From an uncultured Eubacteriales bacterium (lineage in GTDB: Bacteria > Bacillota > Clostridia > UBA1381), in assembly GCA_905199755.1 (NCBI GenBank), contig CAJKHT010000017.1:1-38297 (forward strand): 38,297 bases of DNA, in the 5' to 3' direction. Shown here one piece after another: positions 6,460 to 14,783 of the stretch (positions are counted from its first letter, which is position 1; each line of letters begins with the position of its first letter). A program made the position numbers and the translations under genes. The notes beneath the pieces were generated by a model. That model made no database searches and was not told the DNA's origin. It was given only the letters and a program-made list of their open reading frames with translations.

Positions 6460-7629
6460 ATGAAGCTTAATTATAAACACACAACGCTTGCCTGCTATAA
6501 CGCATACATAACGCAGGCAATAACAAACAATCTGCCGCCGCTGCTTTTTGTGACGTTTGAAAAATCGCTCGGAATAAGCACGGTGCTTATAGGTCTGCTT
6601 ATAACAATCAACTTCGGCGCACAGCTTGCAGTGGATCTGTTAAGTGCGAAATATGTGGATAAAATCGGTTACAGAAATTGCTTTGTGATTGCACATCTCA
6701 TGTCAGCAGTCGGACTGGTATGCATGGGTGTGCTGCCGTTTGTGCTGCCGAATGCATTTTTTGGACTGATTATTTCATATATAATAAATTCGGTCGGCAG
6801 CGGAATGATAGAGGTTATATTAAGCCCCACAGTCGAGGCAATACCGGGCGGAAACAAGGCAAGCCGTATGAGCATGCTACATTCGTTCTACTGCTTCGGA
6901 CATCTGGCGGTAGTACTTCTTTCAACGCTTTACTTCACGGCAATCGGAATAGAAAACTGGCGGATTCTGCCTGCAATATGGGCGATAGTACCCGTAATAA
7001 ATATGATAGCATTCGCAGTTCTGCCCCTGCCGCAAATGGCGGAGGAGGGAATGTCCATGGATACACGCGAGCTGCTGTCGCTTAAAATATTCTGGGTATT
7101 TTTTGCACTCATGATATGCTCCGGCGCAGCCGAACAGGCAATGGCGCAGTGGGCATCAATGTTTGCGGAACAGGGACTTAACGTATCAAAAACCGTGGGC
7201 GACCTCATGGGACCGTGTATGTTTGCATTGCTCATGGGAATTTCAAGAGCGTTTTACGGAAAATTCGGGAGCAGAATAAACCTTAAGGGATTTATTTCGG
7301 GCAGCTGCATACTGTGTATAATAAGCTATCTCATCACGGTATTTGCGCCGTATCCGATAATTTCTCTTGCCGGCTGTGCTTTGTGCGGCTTATCGGTCGG
7401 AATAATGTGGCCCGGAACGTTCAGCCTTGCGGCAAAGCGTTATCCGTGCGGCGGCACGGCTATGTTTGCACTGCTCGCTTTTGCCGGAGACCTCGGCTGT
7501 ATCGCAGGCCCGAATACTGTAAGCCTGTTTTCCGGCGGAAATCTGAAAAACGGCATGCTGTGTGCTGCCGTGTTCCCCATTCTGATGCTTATTCTTGTAA
7601 AAGCGGGACTTAAACGCAAAAAGGCTTAA
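6460..7629 (+). CDS. Major facilitator superfamily transporter
   Basis: A 389-residue membrane protein with about 12 hydrophobic segments. The loop motif after segment 2 is AKYVDKIGYRNC, a form of the MFS GxxxDRxGRR signature. The opening, with YNAYITQAITNNLPPLLF, resembles the FucP-like sugar and solute permease branch. The substrate cannot be read from sequence. The ATG follows AAAGGAA by 8 bases. It sits behind a structured leader and a dyad shared with feoA, which hints at a solute tied to metal status, such as a chelate or a metal-stress metabolite. It converges with yihY, with 1 base between stop codons and no clear terminator. Confidence 0.85.
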   Translation: MKLNYKHTTLACYNAYITQAITNNLPPLLFVTFEKSLGISTVLIGLLITINFGAQLAVDLLSAKYVDKIGYRNCFVIAHLMSAVGLVCMGVLPFVLPNAFFGLIISYIINSVGSGMIEVILSPTVEAIPGGNKASRMSMLHSFYCFGHLAVVLLSTLYFTAIGIENWRILPAIWAIVPVINMIAFAVLPLPQMAEEGMSMDTRELLSLKIFWVFFALMICSGAAEQAMAQWASMFAEQGLNVSKTVGDLMGPCMFALLMGISRAFYGKFGSRINLKGFISGSCILCIISYLITVFAPYPIISLAGCALCGLSVGIMWPGTFSLAAKRYPCGGTAMFALLAFAGDLGCIAGPNTVSLFSGGNLKNGMLCAAVFPILMLILVKAGLKRKKA

Positions 7630-7630
7630 A

Positions 7631-8470
7631 TCAATTTTTTTTGAATTCTCCGTTTTCGAGAAGCTTGTTAAATTCAGCTCCGTACATAAATATATCGATG
7701 CAGAAATACAGCCAGAGCATAAGAAATACAATGGCGGTAAGACTGCCGTAAACGTAAGAATAATTTGAATAATTTTCTATATATATTGAATATGCATAAG
7801 AAAAAATCATCCAGCCGGTGGCAGCGAGAGCTGCTCCCGGCAGTTGTTTTTTGAACTTCTTTTTCCTGTGCGTGAGGAACGAATAAAACGCGGCAAAGCA
7901 CAGCGTCATAAGCGTTAAAAATATCAGTATCCTCATGCTTAAAATAAATGATATTACATTTGAAAACACACTGAATTTTCCCGATATAAATTCCTGAATC
8001 TTATTTCCGAATCCGAACAGAATTATTGCCAGAAACAGCGCCGTAAGAAAGCATACGGTGTAGAATACGGACAGTATGCGGCAGAAAAAATAATTCGGTA
8101 TATCATCAATATCAAATACATTGTTGAGTCCCGAATAAAGTGCCATAAAACCGCGCGAGGATAACCAGAGTGTGGTTATTGCCGTTGCGGAAATAAGTGA
8201 GATATTGGCGGACTGGTCAAATATTTCGTCCGTTATCGTATCAACCCACGGACTTATCTGTGACGGTATATACGGTGACAGTGCGCTTAAAATATCCGCC
8301 TCATTTACGGGAATTACAAATTTCACAAGCGTTAAAAGCAGCATTACAAACGGAATAAGCGAAATGATAAGGAAAAACGATGCCTGTGCCGCATATAAGC
8401 CTATATTGTCATTTGCGACTTCGCTTATGATTTTTAAAGCCTTTAAAACGTTTTTTCTAAAGCGTTCCAT
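7631..8470 (-). CDS. YihY/UPF0761-family inner membrane protein (BrkB-like)
   Basis: A 279-residue protein with six membrane helices and the family's ordered marks: an N-terminal AAQASFFLIISLIPFVMLLLTL helix, the LWLSSRGFMALYSGLNNVFDI segment around residues 125-145, the PGAALAATGWMIFSYAYSIYIENY stretch (about 205-230) and YVYGSLTAIVFLMLWLYFC near 240. The family was once called ribonuclease BN; that assignment was withdrawn and its function is unresolved. AGGAT precedes the ATG and a consensus promoter lies at 8515-8543. It reads away from ppk1 and converges on the MFS gene. Confidence 0.9.
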   Translation of the reverse strand: MERFRKNVLKALKIISEVANDNIGLYAAQASFFLIISLIPFVMLLLTLVKFVIPVNEADILSALSPYIPSQISPWVDTITDEIFDQSANISLISATAITTLWLSSRGFMALYSGLNNVFDIDDIPNYFFCRILSVFYTVCFLTALFLAIILFGFGNKIQEFISGKFSVFSNVISFILSMRILIFLTLMTLCFAAFYSFLTHRKKKFKKQLPGAALAATGWMIFSYAYSIYIENYSNYSYVYGSLTAIVFLMLWLYFCIDIFMYGAEFNKLLENGEFKKN

Positions 8471-8514
8471 AAAATCCTCCGTTTTGATTATATTTCCGGG
8501 TTTGCCCGATATTG

Positions 8515-8543
8515 ATTATATTATAATGACACAAAAATGTCAA
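8515..8543 (-). promoter_or_regulatory. Consensus sigma-A promoter of yihY
   Basis: Read on the minus strand: TTGACA (8543-8538), 17-base spacer, TATAAT (8520-8515). TGACA (8527-8531) and TGTCA (8538-8542) form an inverted repeat with a 6-base centre that covers the -35 element and part of the spacer. Another TGACA sits at 8561-8565. This dyad could be an operator or chance. Confidence 0.75.
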
Positions 8544-8591
8544 TAGTTTGCCGTAAAACGTGACATAATAAGCGTATAACGGAGGATTAAC

Positions 8592-8756
8592 GTGAAAAAT
8601 ACGCTGCGCATTCTGCGTCCTTTCGGAGTATGTACATACGCCGTCATTCTTCAGCATTTTTTTCACGGTTTAATTTGTGCCGCCATACGGCGAACGGAGG
8701 GTAAAAATGAAACACGGCTGTTACAGGAACAGGGAGCTTTCATGGCTCGATTTTAA
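8592..8756 (+). CDS. Possible 54-residue leader ORF overlapping the ppk1 start
   Basis: A GTG codon follows a strong ribosome site (GGAGG at 8581-8585, 6 bases before). The frame stays open for 54 codons and stops inside ppk1, overlapping its start in another frame by 50 bases. The product (opening VKNTLRILRPFGVCTYAVILQ, with a hydrophobic middle) matches no family I know. It may be a translated upstream ORF that tunes ppk1 translation, or a chance frame. The case rests on the ribosome site alone. Confidence 0.3.
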   Translation: MKNTLRILRPFGVCTYAVILQHFFHGLICAAIRRTEGKNETRLLQEQGAFMARF

Positions 8757-10770
8757 CGAAAGAGTGCTTGATGAGGCGGCGGATACGGAAAATCCGCTTT
8801 GCGAAAGAATGATGTTTGCCTCAATATTCAAAAGCAATCTCGATGAATTTTTTATGGTGAGAGTCGGAATGCTCCATGACAATATGGTGTTTAACGGAAA
8901 TCCGCGCGAAAATAAAACGGGTATGTCCGCATCGGAGCAGCTTGCGGCAATTGCGGACGCGGTGCGCAGCCTGATGAAAAAAAGCGATTCGGTATTTGAT
9001 GAAATCATGCATGATGCGCTTCGTTACGGAGTGCGGCTCGTGAATTTCAATAATCTTACAAAAAAGCAGTCGGCGGCAATGGAAATGTATTTTGAAAATG
9101 AGATAAAGCCGCTGTTATCGCCGCAGATAGTCGGGAAAAAGCATCCGTTTCCGTTCCTTAAAAATAAAGAAATATATGTGCTTGTGACTCTTGAAACAAA
9201 GAAAAGCACAAACAGGAAAATCGGAATAATTCCCTGCTGCACGGGACTGTTCAGCCGTCTTATTCCGGCTTTGGGCGAAAACGGTACCTTTATGCTTGCG
9301 GAGGAGCTTATTCTGCATTATGCCGATAAGGTTTTTGACGGCTACAAAATACATTCAAAAGCGGTAATGCGTGTTATAAGGAGTGCCGATATAGATACCG
9401 ATGACGCATTTGAAAGCAATTCGGACTACCGCAACGAAATGGAAAAAATAATCAGAAAACGCGGCAGACTCTGTCCCGTAAAGCTGGAGCTTTCGCGTGA
9501 AATCGGTGCGGCTTCGGTGACGCATCTGTGCAGCCTGCTGAAGCTATCGGAGGATATGGTATTTTTGTCGGAAAGTCCTTTGGATTTGTCGTTCATATCC
9601 GAGATACGCGGATTTTTAAAGAACGATGCAAAGCTGTTCTATATTCCGCGCGAGCCGCAGAAATCGCCGTTTGTCAATGAAAACGAAAGCATAATAGGTC
9701 AGATAGAGAAAAAGGATATAATGCTTTCATATCCGTATGAGAGCATGAAGCCGTTTTTGAAAATGCTGTCCGAGGCATCGTGCGATCCGTCTGTGGTGTC
9801 GATTAAAATGACGCTTTACCGTGTTTCAAAATTCTCAAAGGTGGTCGAGGCGCTTATCGATGCTGCGGAAAACGGCAAGGAGGTTGTGGTGATTCTTGAG
9901 CTCAGAGCGCGGTTTGACGAGGAAAATAATATCGAATGGTCAAAGCGGCTGGAGGAGGCGGGCTGTCGCGTGATTTACGGACTGGATAATCTCAAGGTAC
10001 ATTCAAAGCTTTGCCTTATAACGCGGAAAACAAAAAATTCAATAGAATATATAACGCAGGCAGGTACGGGCAACTACAATGAAAAAACAGCGCGGCAGTA
10101 CACCGACTGCTCGCTTATGACCGCCTCTTTCGAGATAGGCACCGAGGCGGCATACGTATTAAACGAGCTTGCCATGGGGCAGACTGCGGAAAAAACGGAG
10201 CATCTGCTGGTGGCGCCGAGACTTCTGCGGACGGGACTGATAAACCTGGTTGATTTGCAGACGAAAAGAGCGGCTGACGGAAAGGAAGCATACATCGGCA
10301 TAAAAATCAATTCGCTGACAGACAAAAAAATAATCGACAGACTTATCAGGGCATCACGTGCGGGAGTAAAAATCGAGATGATAGTACGCGGAATATGCTG
10401 TCTTGTTCCGGGGGTTAAAGGGTACACCGAAAATATTACGGTGCGCAGCATTGTGGGACGTTTTCTCGAACATTCGAGGATTTATATTTTCGGAGCGGAG
10501 GACGAAAGGCAAATATATATAAGTTCAGCCGATTTAATGACGCGCAATACGCTGCGCCGCGTCGAGGTTGCCGTGCCGATATACGATGCGGACATAAAGG
10601 CGCGCATTGCGGATATGTTTTCCGCCATGCTGCATGATAATGTAAAGGCACGGCAGCTCCTTTGCAGCGGCAGATACGAAAAATATCCTGTGACCGATAT
10701 GCCGTTCAATTCCCAGGAATATTTTTACGAGCAGTCGTATTTGTCGGCAAAATCGCAGTCCCAAATTTGA
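8707..10770 (+). CDS. ppk1: Polyphosphate kinase 1
   Basis: A 687-residue enzyme that reversibly makes inorganic polyphosphate from ATP. The full domain order is present: an N-terminal helical domain opening YRNRELSWLDFNERVLDEA, a head domain (around FPFLKNKEIYVLVTL), and two C-terminal phospholipase-D-like domains. H432 in LKVHSKLCLITRK matches the phosphorylated histidine of E. coli Ppk (H435), and AGTGNYNEKTARQYTD follows it. I chose the ATG at 8707 over the frame's earlier ATG at 8677 because GGAGGG ends 6 bases before it and KHGCYRNRELSW fits the family's true N-terminus. A small GCCG/CGGC hairpin (8679-8691) lies just before the ribosome site. It ends at a strong bidirectional terminator. 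Confidence 0.96.
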   Translation: MKHGCYRNRELSWLDFNERVLDEAADTENPLCERMMFASIFKSNLDEFFMVRVGMLHDNMVFNGNPRENKTGMSASEQLAAIADAVRSLMKKSDSVFDEIMHDALRYGVRLVNFNNLTKKQSAAMEMYFENEIKPLLSPQIVGKKHPFPFLKNKEIYVLVTLETKKSTNRKIGIIPCCTGLFSRLIPALGENGTFMLAEELILHYADKVFDGYKIHSKAVMRVIRSADIDTDDAFESNSDYRNEMEKIIRKRGRLCPVKLELSREIGAASVTHLCSLLKLSEDMVFLSESPLDLSFISEIRGFLKNDAKLFYIPREPQKSPFVNENESIIGQIEKKDIMLSYPYESMKPFLKMLSEASCDPSVVSIKMTLYRVSKFSKVVEALIDAAENGKEVVVILELRARFDEENNIEWSKRLEEAGCRVIYGLDNLKVHSKLCLITRKTKNSIEYITQAGTGNYNEKTARQYTDCSLMTASFEIGTEAAYVLNELAMGQTAEKTEHLLVAPRLLRTGLINLVDLQTKRAADGKEAYIGIKINSLTDKKIIDRLIRASRAGVKIEMIVRGICCLVPGVKGYTENITVRSIVGRFLEHSRIYIFGAEDERQIYISSADLMTRNTLRRVEVAVPIYDADIKARIADMFSAMLHDNVKARQLLCSGRYEKYPVTDMPFNSQEYFYEQSYLSAKSQSQI

Positions 10771-10821
10771 TAATATTTAATGTTTTTTCACTATTTTTTC
10801 CGGTTCTTTTGTTTAAAACAT

Positions 10822-10859
10822 AAAAAATGCTCTGACTTTTTACAGTCGGAGCATTTTTT
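10822..10859. terminator. Bidirectional terminator between ppk1 and gdhA
   Basis: AAAAAATGCTCTGACT (10822-10837) and AGTCGGAGCATTTTTT (10844-10859) form a 16-bp stem with one G-U pair and a TTTTAC loop. It has a U-run on the + strand and an A-run that gives a U-run on the - strand, so it can end both convergent genes. Confidence 0.92.
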
Positions 10860-10874
10860 TAAAAATTCCATATT

Positions 10875-12221
10875 TTAGCAGATACCCTGCTGCATCATAG
10901 CTTCCGCAACCTTCATGAAGCCTGCGATGTTAGCGCCTGCAACGAGGTCTAACTTGCCGCCCTTTGTAAGGTTGTAGTCCTTTGCCGCTTTTGTAGCAGC
11001 GCCGTAGATTGAAACCATAATACCGTGGAGCTTTTCATCAACCTCTTCAAAAGTCCATGAAAGTCTCTGTGAGTTCTGGCTCATTTCGAGAGCTGATGTA
11101 GCAACACCGCCTGCGTTTGAAGCCTTGCCGGGTGCGAAGTATACGCCGTTTTCCTGCAAGTAAGCTGTAGCTTCAAGAGTTGTAGGCATGTTAGCACCCT
11201 CTGCAACGATGATTGTACCGTTTGCAGCAAGTGCCTTTGCGTCGTCTATAAGAAGCTCGTTCTGAGTTGCGCACGGAAGAGCAACATCACACTTAACAGC
11301 CTGCCATAAGCCTGCACCCTCAACATACTTAGCTGACGGATGAGTTTCGGCATATTCCTTAATTCTGCCTCTTCTTACTTCCTTGATTTCTCTTACAGCA
11401 TCCAAATCTATGCCGTTTTCGTCGATTACATAGCCGTTTGAGTCTGACATTGTAATAACCTTAGCACCAAACTGCTGGCACTTCTGGCATGCATATATAG
11501 CAACGTTTCCGGCACCCGAGATAGCAACTGTCTTGCCTTCGAACGAAGTACCGAGATCCTTAAGCATTTCTGCTGTCATGTATACAAGACCGTAGCCTGT
11601 AGCTTCCGTTCTTGCGAGCGAACCGCCCCATGTAAGACCTTTACCTGTCAGAACGCCCTCATAAACGTTCTTGAGTCTCTTGTACTGACCGAACATAAAT
11701 CCGATTTCTCTTGCGCCTGTTCCGATGTCGCCTGCGGGAACGTCTGTGTCAGCGCCGATATGACGTGACAATTCTGTCATAAAGCTCTGGCAGAATCTCA
11801 TAACCTCCATATCCGACTTGCCCTTGGGATCGAAGTCGCTGCCGCCCTTGCCGCCGCCTATGGGGAGGGTTGTAAGGCTGTTCTTGAAAATCTGTTCAAA
11901 TCCGAGGAACTTGATTACGCCGAGATTTACCGACGGATGAAGTCTCAGACCGCCCTTGTAGGGACCGATTGCCGAGTTAAACTGAACTCTGTAGCCTCTG
12001 TTTACCTGAACCTTGCCCTTGTCGTCAACCCAGGGAACTCTGAACATTACAACTCTCTCGGGTTCAACCAGTCTTTCGAGCAAAGCAGCCTCCTCAAACT
12101 CGGGATGAGCATCGAGTGCCGGCTGGATTGTTTCCAGTACCTCTGTCGCAGCCTGGATGAATTCAGGCTCGGAAGCGTGATTTTTCTTCAGTTCTTCAAG
12201 AACTCTTTCTCCGTATTTCAT
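10875..12221 (-). CDS. gdhA: NADP-type glutamate dehydrogenase
   Basis: A 448-residue hexameric-type glutamate dehydrogenase that makes glutamate from 2-oxoglutarate and ammonia. The substrate domain shows RVQFNSAIGPYKGGLRLHP and the catalytic lysine motif LPIGGGKGGSDFDPKGKSD (residues about 120-138). DTDVPAGDIGTGAREIGFM follows near 165. The nucleotide-binding domain has VAISGAGNVAIYACQK, with the GxGNV fingerprint and a serine-rich loop after it (TMSDSNGYV), as in NADP(H) forms of this length class. An AGGAGG site lies 9 bases before the ATG. It is a single-gene unit with its own terminator. Confidence 0.95.
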   Translation of the reverse strand: MKYGERVLEELKKNHASEPEFIQAATEVLETIQPALDAHPEFEEAALLERLVEPERVVMFRVPWVDDKGKVQVNRGYRVQFNSAIGPYKGGLRLHPSVNLGVIKFLGFEQIFKNSLTTLPIGGGKGGSDFDPKGKSDMEVMRFCQSFMTELSRHIGADTDVPAGDIGTGAREIGFMFGQYKRLKNVYEGVLTGKGLTWGGSLARTEATGYGLVYMTAEMLKDLGTSFEGKTVAISGAGNVAIYACQKCQQFGAKVITMSDSNGYVIDENGIDLDAVREIKEVRRGRIKEYAETHPSAKYVEGAGLWQAVKCDVALPCATQNELLIDDAKALAANGTIIVAEGANMPTTLEATAYLQENGVYFAPGKASNAGGVATSALEMSQNSQRLSWTFEEVDEKLHGIMVSIYGAATKAAKDYNLTKGGKLDLVAGANIAGFMKVAEAMMQQGIC

Positions 12222-12254
12222 ATTAAAAAAACCTCCTGTTAAAATTTACATACA

Positions 12255-12268
12255 GTATAAACTTATAC
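12255..12268. promoter_or_regulatory. Palindrome upstream of gdhA
   Basis: GTATAA-AC-TTATAC is a perfect 6-base-arm dyad 34 bases before the gdhA start codon, where the promoter should be. On the minus strand TTGAAC lies just upstream but no well-spaced -10 is clear, so the dyad may be an operator or part of the promoter. Confidence 0.35.
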
Positions 12269-12420
12269 GTTCAATAAGTATTTTACCACCGTTTTTTTGC
12301 GCCGTCAATAGAATTTGTGCAAAAAAATTACGTCAATATAACTTTTATTTTAAGCGTTTTTCGGGAGTCCTGCTGTCAAGCCGTTGTTAGATGGGTGTAA
12401 CTTTTAATAAAAATTAATTG

Positions 12421-12449
12421 TTGTAATTCGTTTGGGGTTGGTGTATAAT
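12421..12449 (+). promoter_or_regulatory. Sigma-A promoter of trmB
   Basis: TTGTAA (12421-12426), 17-base spacer, TATAAT (12444-12449), 45 bases before the trmB start. Confidence 0.65.
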
Positions 12450-12494
12450 GTATAAGGTAAAAAATGATTGCATGTGAATGGAGATTTTTATTTT

Positions 12495-13163
12495 ATGCGA
12501 ATGAGGAAGAAGAAAAACTGTGCCGAAAGAATGGAGAGGTGCAGCGGAATATGGATTAAAAATCCTGAGGATTACAAAGGACGCTGGCGTGAGCTGTTCA
12601 AAAACGATAATCCGATACATATAGAGATAGGCTGCGGTAAGGGAAGCTTTGTTGCGGGTATGGCGAAAATGTACCCCGATATAAATTTCATTGCGATAGA
12701 AAAGGTTGAGGACGTAATCGTAATGGCGATGGAGAAAGCCGCCGCCGCGGAGCTTGAAAACGTAATTTTTGCGGATATTGACGCGCAGGTGCTTGCCGAT
12801 ATTTTTGAAAAGGGCGAAATAAGCAGGATATACCTGAATTTTTCCGATCCGTGGAAAAAGAACAAGCAGGCAAAGCGCAGGCTGACGCATAAAAATTTTC
12901 TTGATAAGTATAAGCAGGTGCTTAATGAGGGAGATTATATCTGGTTCAAGACGGATAACAGAAAGCTGTTTGAATTTTCGCTTAATTCGTTCTGTATGGA
13001 AAATTTTAAGCTTGAAAATATAACGTTTGACCTGCACAATTCGGGCTTTGAGGGAAATGTCGTGACGGAATATGAGCGGCGTTTTGTTGACGAGGGTGCG
13101 CCGATATATCGTCTTGAAGCCGTAAACCTCGGCTGGGAGGATAAAAGAGACCGTACATGTTGA
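12495..13163 (+). CDS. trmB: tRNA (guanine-N7-)-methyltransferase TrmB
   Basis: A 222-residue SAM-dependent enzyme that methylates G46 of tRNA. Seen in order: the SAM-binding motif IHIEIGCGKGSFVAGMAKM (residues about 38-56), IAIEKVEDVIVMAMEKA, the family's diagnostic YLNFSDPWKKNKQAKRRLTH stretch around 118-137, and FKTDN near 160, then the C-terminal VTEYERRF. I chose the ATG at 12495 over the one at 12468 because TGGAGA lies before it and the MRMRKK opening is typical. It is a single gene with its own promoter, located where rpoC would normally precede the str operon. Confidence 0.94.
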   Translation: MRMRKKKNCAERMERCSGIWIKNPEDYKGRWRELFKNDNPIHIEIGCGKGSFVAGMAKMYPDINFIAIEKVEDVIVMAMEKAAAAELENVIFADIDAQVLADIFEKGEISRIYLNFSDPWKKNKQAKRRLTHKNFLDKYKQVLNEGDYIWFKTDNRKLFEFSLNSFCMENFKLENITFDLHNSGFEGNVVTEYERRFVDEGAPIYRLEAVNLGWEDKRDRTC

Positions 13164-13199
13164 GGTTTTGCGCGTCAGAGGGCACAATAAATTGTATTG

Positions 13200-13228
13200 T
13201 TGACAAAATACATAAAAAACGGTTAAAA
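13200..13228 (+). promoter_or_regulatory. Possible upstream str promoter
   Basis: TTGACA (13200-13205), 17-base spacer, TTAAAA (13223-13228). The -35 is perfect and the -10 is weak. It would be a second promoter above the one at 13267-13295. Confidence 0.35.
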
Positions 13229-13266
13229 AAATGTAAAAAATTCGTTGTAAAAAACGGGCAAAATAC

Positions 13267-13295
13267 TTGACTTTTTGTGAAAAATTTTATATAAT
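13267..13295 (+). promoter_or_regulatory. Main promoter of the str operon
   Basis: TTGACT (13267-13272), 17-base spacer, TATAAT (13290-13295), 63 bases before the L7Ae-family gene. A local promoter here fits the absence of rpoBC upstream, whose transcripts otherwise often read into the str genes. Confidence 0.75.
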
Positions 13296-13358
13296 CATAT
13301 AGGTTATCCTTGTGATAGCTTTAGTATTTTTTGTGAATTTTCGGGAGGATGAACGAAA

Positions 13359-13604
13359 ATGATTACCGATGCGGAGAAAAATCATCTGCAAGTCGGCTTT
13401 AAACAGTCATTGAAAGCCATAAACGAGGGAAGAGCCGTAAAGGCTGTTCTTGCGCTTGACTGCGATGAGAAAATAAGCGCTCCCATACGAAAAGCGGCTT
13501 CGGATACAAATACGGAGCTTGCGGAAATTCCCACGATGCACGAACTCGGTGTCGTGTGCGGAATAGAGGTAGGTGCAAGCTGCGCGGTTGTGCTTGCCGA
13601 ATAA
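13359..13604 (+). CDS. rplGB: L7Ae-family K-turn binding ribosomal protein (YbxF type)
   Basis: An 81-residue L7Ae/L30e-fold protein that binds kink-turn RNA and, in Bacillus, associates with ribosomes. The core reads LKAINEGRAVKAVLALDCDEKI, then a helix with PIRKAASDTN and the closing IEVGASCAVVLAE strand with the typical G-ASCAVV pattern. The position directly before rpsL matches ybxF in the rpoC-ybxF-rpsL-rpsG-fusA-tuf order of Firmicutes, which supports the call. GGGAGG precedes the ATG by about 10 bases. Its exact job is unclear even in model species. Confidence 0.88.
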   Translation: MITDAEKNHLQVGFKQSLKAINEGRAVKAVLALDCDEKISAPIRKAASDTNTELAEIPTMHELGVVCGIEVGASCAVVLAE

Positions 13605-13689
13605 AAATGTTTATTTCATGCAATGCATGTAAATAATAAATAGGTGTTTTTAACACCGCATACTCTAAAGAAAGGAAGTGTAACACGGT

Positions 13690-14112
13690 ATGCCAACATT
13701 TAACCAATTGGTCAAAACCGGAAGAAAGACTTCAAAGAAAAAGTCAACGGCTCCTGCTCTTCAGAAGAGTTTAAACTCTCTTAAGAAGAAGACAACGGAT
13801 AAGAGCTCGCCCCAAAAAAGAGGCGTATGCACCGCTGTAAGAACCGCTACACCCAAGAAGCCTAACTCAGCTCTGAGAAAGATTGCCAGAGTAAGACTTA
13901 CAAACGGTATTGAAGTAACAGCTTATATTCCGGGTATCGGTCATAATCTGCAGGAACACAGCGTTGTTCTTATCAGAGGAGGAAGAGTAAGAGACCTTCC
14001 GGGTACAAGATACCATATCATCAGAGGTACTCTTGATGCTCAGGGCGTTAACGGACGTCTCCAGTCAAGAAGTAAGTATGGTGCAAAGAGACCAAAAGCA
14101 GCAAAGAAATAA
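13690..14112 (+). CDS. rpsL: 30S ribosomal protein S12
   Basis: A 140-residue decoding-centre protein. The sequence is canonical: MPTFNQLVKTGRK at the start, KRGVCTAVRTATPKKPNSALRK (the lysine loop where streptomycin resistance changes arise), IGHNLQEHSVVLIRGGRVRDLPG and a basic tail. The lysine in TPKKPNSALRK is unchanged, so no resistance change is visible there. AAAGGAAG lies about 9 bases before the ATG. First of the classical str genes, 85 bases after the L7Ae-family gene. Confidence 0.98.
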   Translation: MPTFNQLVKTGRKTSKKKSTAPALQKSLNSLKKKTTDKSSPQKRGVCTAVRTATPKKPNSALRKIARVRLTNGIEVTAYIPGIGHNLQEHSVVLIRGGRVRDLPGTRYHIIRGTLDAQGVNGRLQSRSKYGAKRPKAAKK

Positions 14113-14138
14113 TGCGTAAAATGCTGTAAAAAACAGTT

Positions 14139-14246
14139 ATATCACAAGTGCATATCGGGTTATTTCATATATTCGAATACGCACTGACGGAATTTTGGAT
14201 ATTGCTCATAAGTGAGCGGTTTAGAAGTTCAGAGTACCTGTGATAT
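14139..14246 (+). promoter_or_regulatory. Structured rpsL-rpsG intercistronic region, candidate S7 control site
   Basis: ATATCACA (14139-14146) pairs perfectly with TGTGATAT (14239-14246) and closes a region with two inner elements: GTGC (14148-14151) with GCAC (14181-14184), and a perfect hairpin GCTCA-TAAG-TGAGC (14204-14217). In E. coli the S12-S7 spacer is where S7 represses its own operon, so a similar role is plausible. That role is inferred from position and fold only. Confidence 0.45.
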
Positions 14247-14300
14247 TCATGAAAGCGGGTTCTGCAAAGGACTTGCCATACTATGAAGGAGGGAAGTAAA

Positions 14301-14771
14301 GTGCCAAGAAAAGGTTTTATTGCAAAAAGAGAAATTTTACCTGATCCTATATACAACAGCGTTGTTGTAACAAAGCTTATCAACAACATTATGCTGGACG
14401 GTAAAAAGGGAGTTGCGCAGAAAATCGTTTACGACGCATTTGAAATCGTAAAGGAAAAGACCGGCAAGGACGCTCTTGAAGCATTCGGCGAGGCTATGGA
14501 CAACATCATGCCTGTACTCGAAGTAAAAGCAAGACGTGTCGGCGGTGCAACTTATCAGGTGCCTATGGAGGTTCGTCCGGACAGAAGACAGACCTTAGGC
14601 TTAAGATGGCTTACTCGTTACTCGCGTGAGAGAAGCGAAAAGACCATGAAAGAAAGACTTGCAAACGAGCTTATCGATGCAATCAACGGTACCGGCGGTT
14701 CTGTAAAGAAGCGTGAGGATACTCACAAGATGGCGGAAGCGAACAGAGCATTTGCTCACTATCGCTGGTAG
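14301..14771 (+). CDS. rpsG: 30S ribosomal protein S7
   Basis: A 156-residue 30S head-assembly protein. The product opens MPRKGFIAKREILPDP, as in other bacteria, which sets the GTG at 14301 as the start; AAGGAGGG lies 8 bases before it, and the ATG at 14283 is rejected. Conserved blocks include NNIMLDGKKGVAQKIVYDAF, VKARRVGGATYQVPMEVRPDRR and MAEANRAFAHYRW at the end. It sits 188 bases after rpsL behind the folded spacer at 14139-14246 and is followed by an unusual repeat-filled gap before fusA. Confidence 0.97.
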   Translation: MPRKGFIAKREILPDPIYNSVVVTKLINNIMLDGKKGVAQKIVYDAFEIVKEKTGKDALEAFGEAMDNIMPVLEVKARRVGGATYQVPMEVRPDRRQTLGLRWLTRYSRERSEKTMKERLANELIDAINGTGGSVKKREDTHKMAEANRAFAHYRW

Positions 14772-14783
14772 TTTTTACACGAT

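Noticed and set aside
12414..13187. A 257-codon minus-strand open frame opposite trmB.
   Set aside because: It is a shadow of trmB, whose motifs are complete on the + strand.
13399..13707. A 102-codon minus-strand frame opposite the L7Ae-family gene.
   Set aside because: Shadow frame with no ribosome site; the + strand gene is supported by family motifs and gene order.
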